From JANNSX01 sp041397825 (GTDB taxonomy: Bacteria; Pseudomonadota; Alphaproteobacteria; Rhizobiales; Hyphomicrobiaceae), in the NCBI GenBank assembly GCA_041397825.1, contig JAWKVX010000004.1:248001-312000 (forward strand): a stretch of DNA of 64,000 bases. Reading direction: 5' to 3'. Shown here one piece after another: positions 63,937-64,000 of the stretch; the stretch's first letter is position 1; the number at the start of each line of letters is the position of its first letter. The position numbers and the translations under genes are program-made. Below the pieces are notes generated by a model. That model was not told the DNA's origin. It was given only the letters and a program-made list of their open reading frames with translations, and ran no database searches.

Positions 63937-64000
63937 ACGTTAGAACAATTCCAATCGGTGCTGTCATCCGCTCGCAGCCGCATGGCGCCGTCCTCTTAGC

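Overview
The window is high-GC (roughly 63-66% by eye), densely coded chromosomal DNA from an alphaproteobacterium, most likely of the order Hyphomicrobiales (Rhizobiales). The evidence is a set of small families that usually occur together in that order: a GapR/DUF2312 protein, DUF1244, DUF1036, DUF882 beside a YcbB-type L,D-transpeptidase, DUF455 beside a Bcp peroxiredoxin, a giant AsmA/DUF3971 protein, and a glycine-betaine permease of Hyphomicrobiales type. The species cannot be named from the sequence alone. No phage, insertion sequence, CRISPR array or rRNA operon was seen. One tRNA gene (Ser-GCU) is present.

Layout. 1-3.4 kb: a polyamine-type ABC importer in the order D-B-C-A, with the binding protein cut by the window edge. 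3.7-5.4 kb: a gamma-glutamylcyclotransferase-like protein, a DUF805 membrane protein and a bactofilin. 5.8-16.5 kb: a ProC-like reductase, a DUF455/Bcp pair, a 1238-residue AsmA-like envelope protein, a Tat-exported multicopper oxidase, two exported SH3-type proteins, a YdcF-like protein, a DUF6653 protein and a rhodanese. 16.5-25 kb: a phosphotransacetylase-like enzyme and a GNAT protein, then an osmoprotection/choline block (GMC oxidoreductase, betaine-binding protein, ATPase, double-domain permease) and an MFS transporter. 25.3-33.8 kb: a catabolic-looking region (nitronate monooxygenase-like and phytoene-desaturase-like flavoproteins on the minus strand; an SDR gene remnant, acyl-CoA dehydrogenase, polysaccharide deacetylase and short citrate-synthase-like lyase on the plus strand; then tRNA-Ser, a secreted protein and an amidase). 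33.9-39.4 kb: a molybdenum hydroxylase of CO-dehydrogenase form II type in the order G-S-L-M followed by a MoxR ATPase. 39.4-48.7 kb: unknown envelope proteins, a VOC protein, pyruvate kinase, an RTX protein, two cytochromes c, glycerate kinase and the conserved small DUF genes. 48.7-56 kb: a cell-wall block (DUF882, L,D-transpeptidase, an orphan NtrC-type regulator) and oligoendopeptidase F. 56.3-60 kb: a glucarate-dehydratase-like enolase-superfamily gene, a PD-(D/E)XK-like protein and a 1.2-kb field of palindromic and direct repeats, ending in an unknown gene split by an in-frame TGA. 60-64 kb: uvrA, an alpha/beta hydrolase and a possible promoter pointing out of the window.

How the parts work together. 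Two import systems (polyamine and betaine) bring in nitrogen compounds or osmolytes; the GMC oxidoreductase beside the betaine importer would make betaine aldehyde from choline. The cox-like cluster holds all three enzyme subunits, a CoxG membrane recruiter and a MoxR-type chaperone, but lacks CoxE and CoxF here, and its active-site loop is form II, so the substrate is probably not CO. The L,D-transpeptidase and DUF882 hydrolase lie head-to-tail downstream of a sigma-54 activator, which suggests, without proving, that cell-wall remodelling is under RpoN control.

The items most worth a second look are the decayed SDR gene fused by overlap to the acyl-CoA dehydrogenase start, the TGA-split unknown gene coupled to uvrA, the glucarate-dehydratase homologue with several altered catalytic positions, the nuclease-fold gene beside the repeat field, and the RTX/cytochrome segment between pyruvate kinase and the DUF1036-DUF1244-GapR block.
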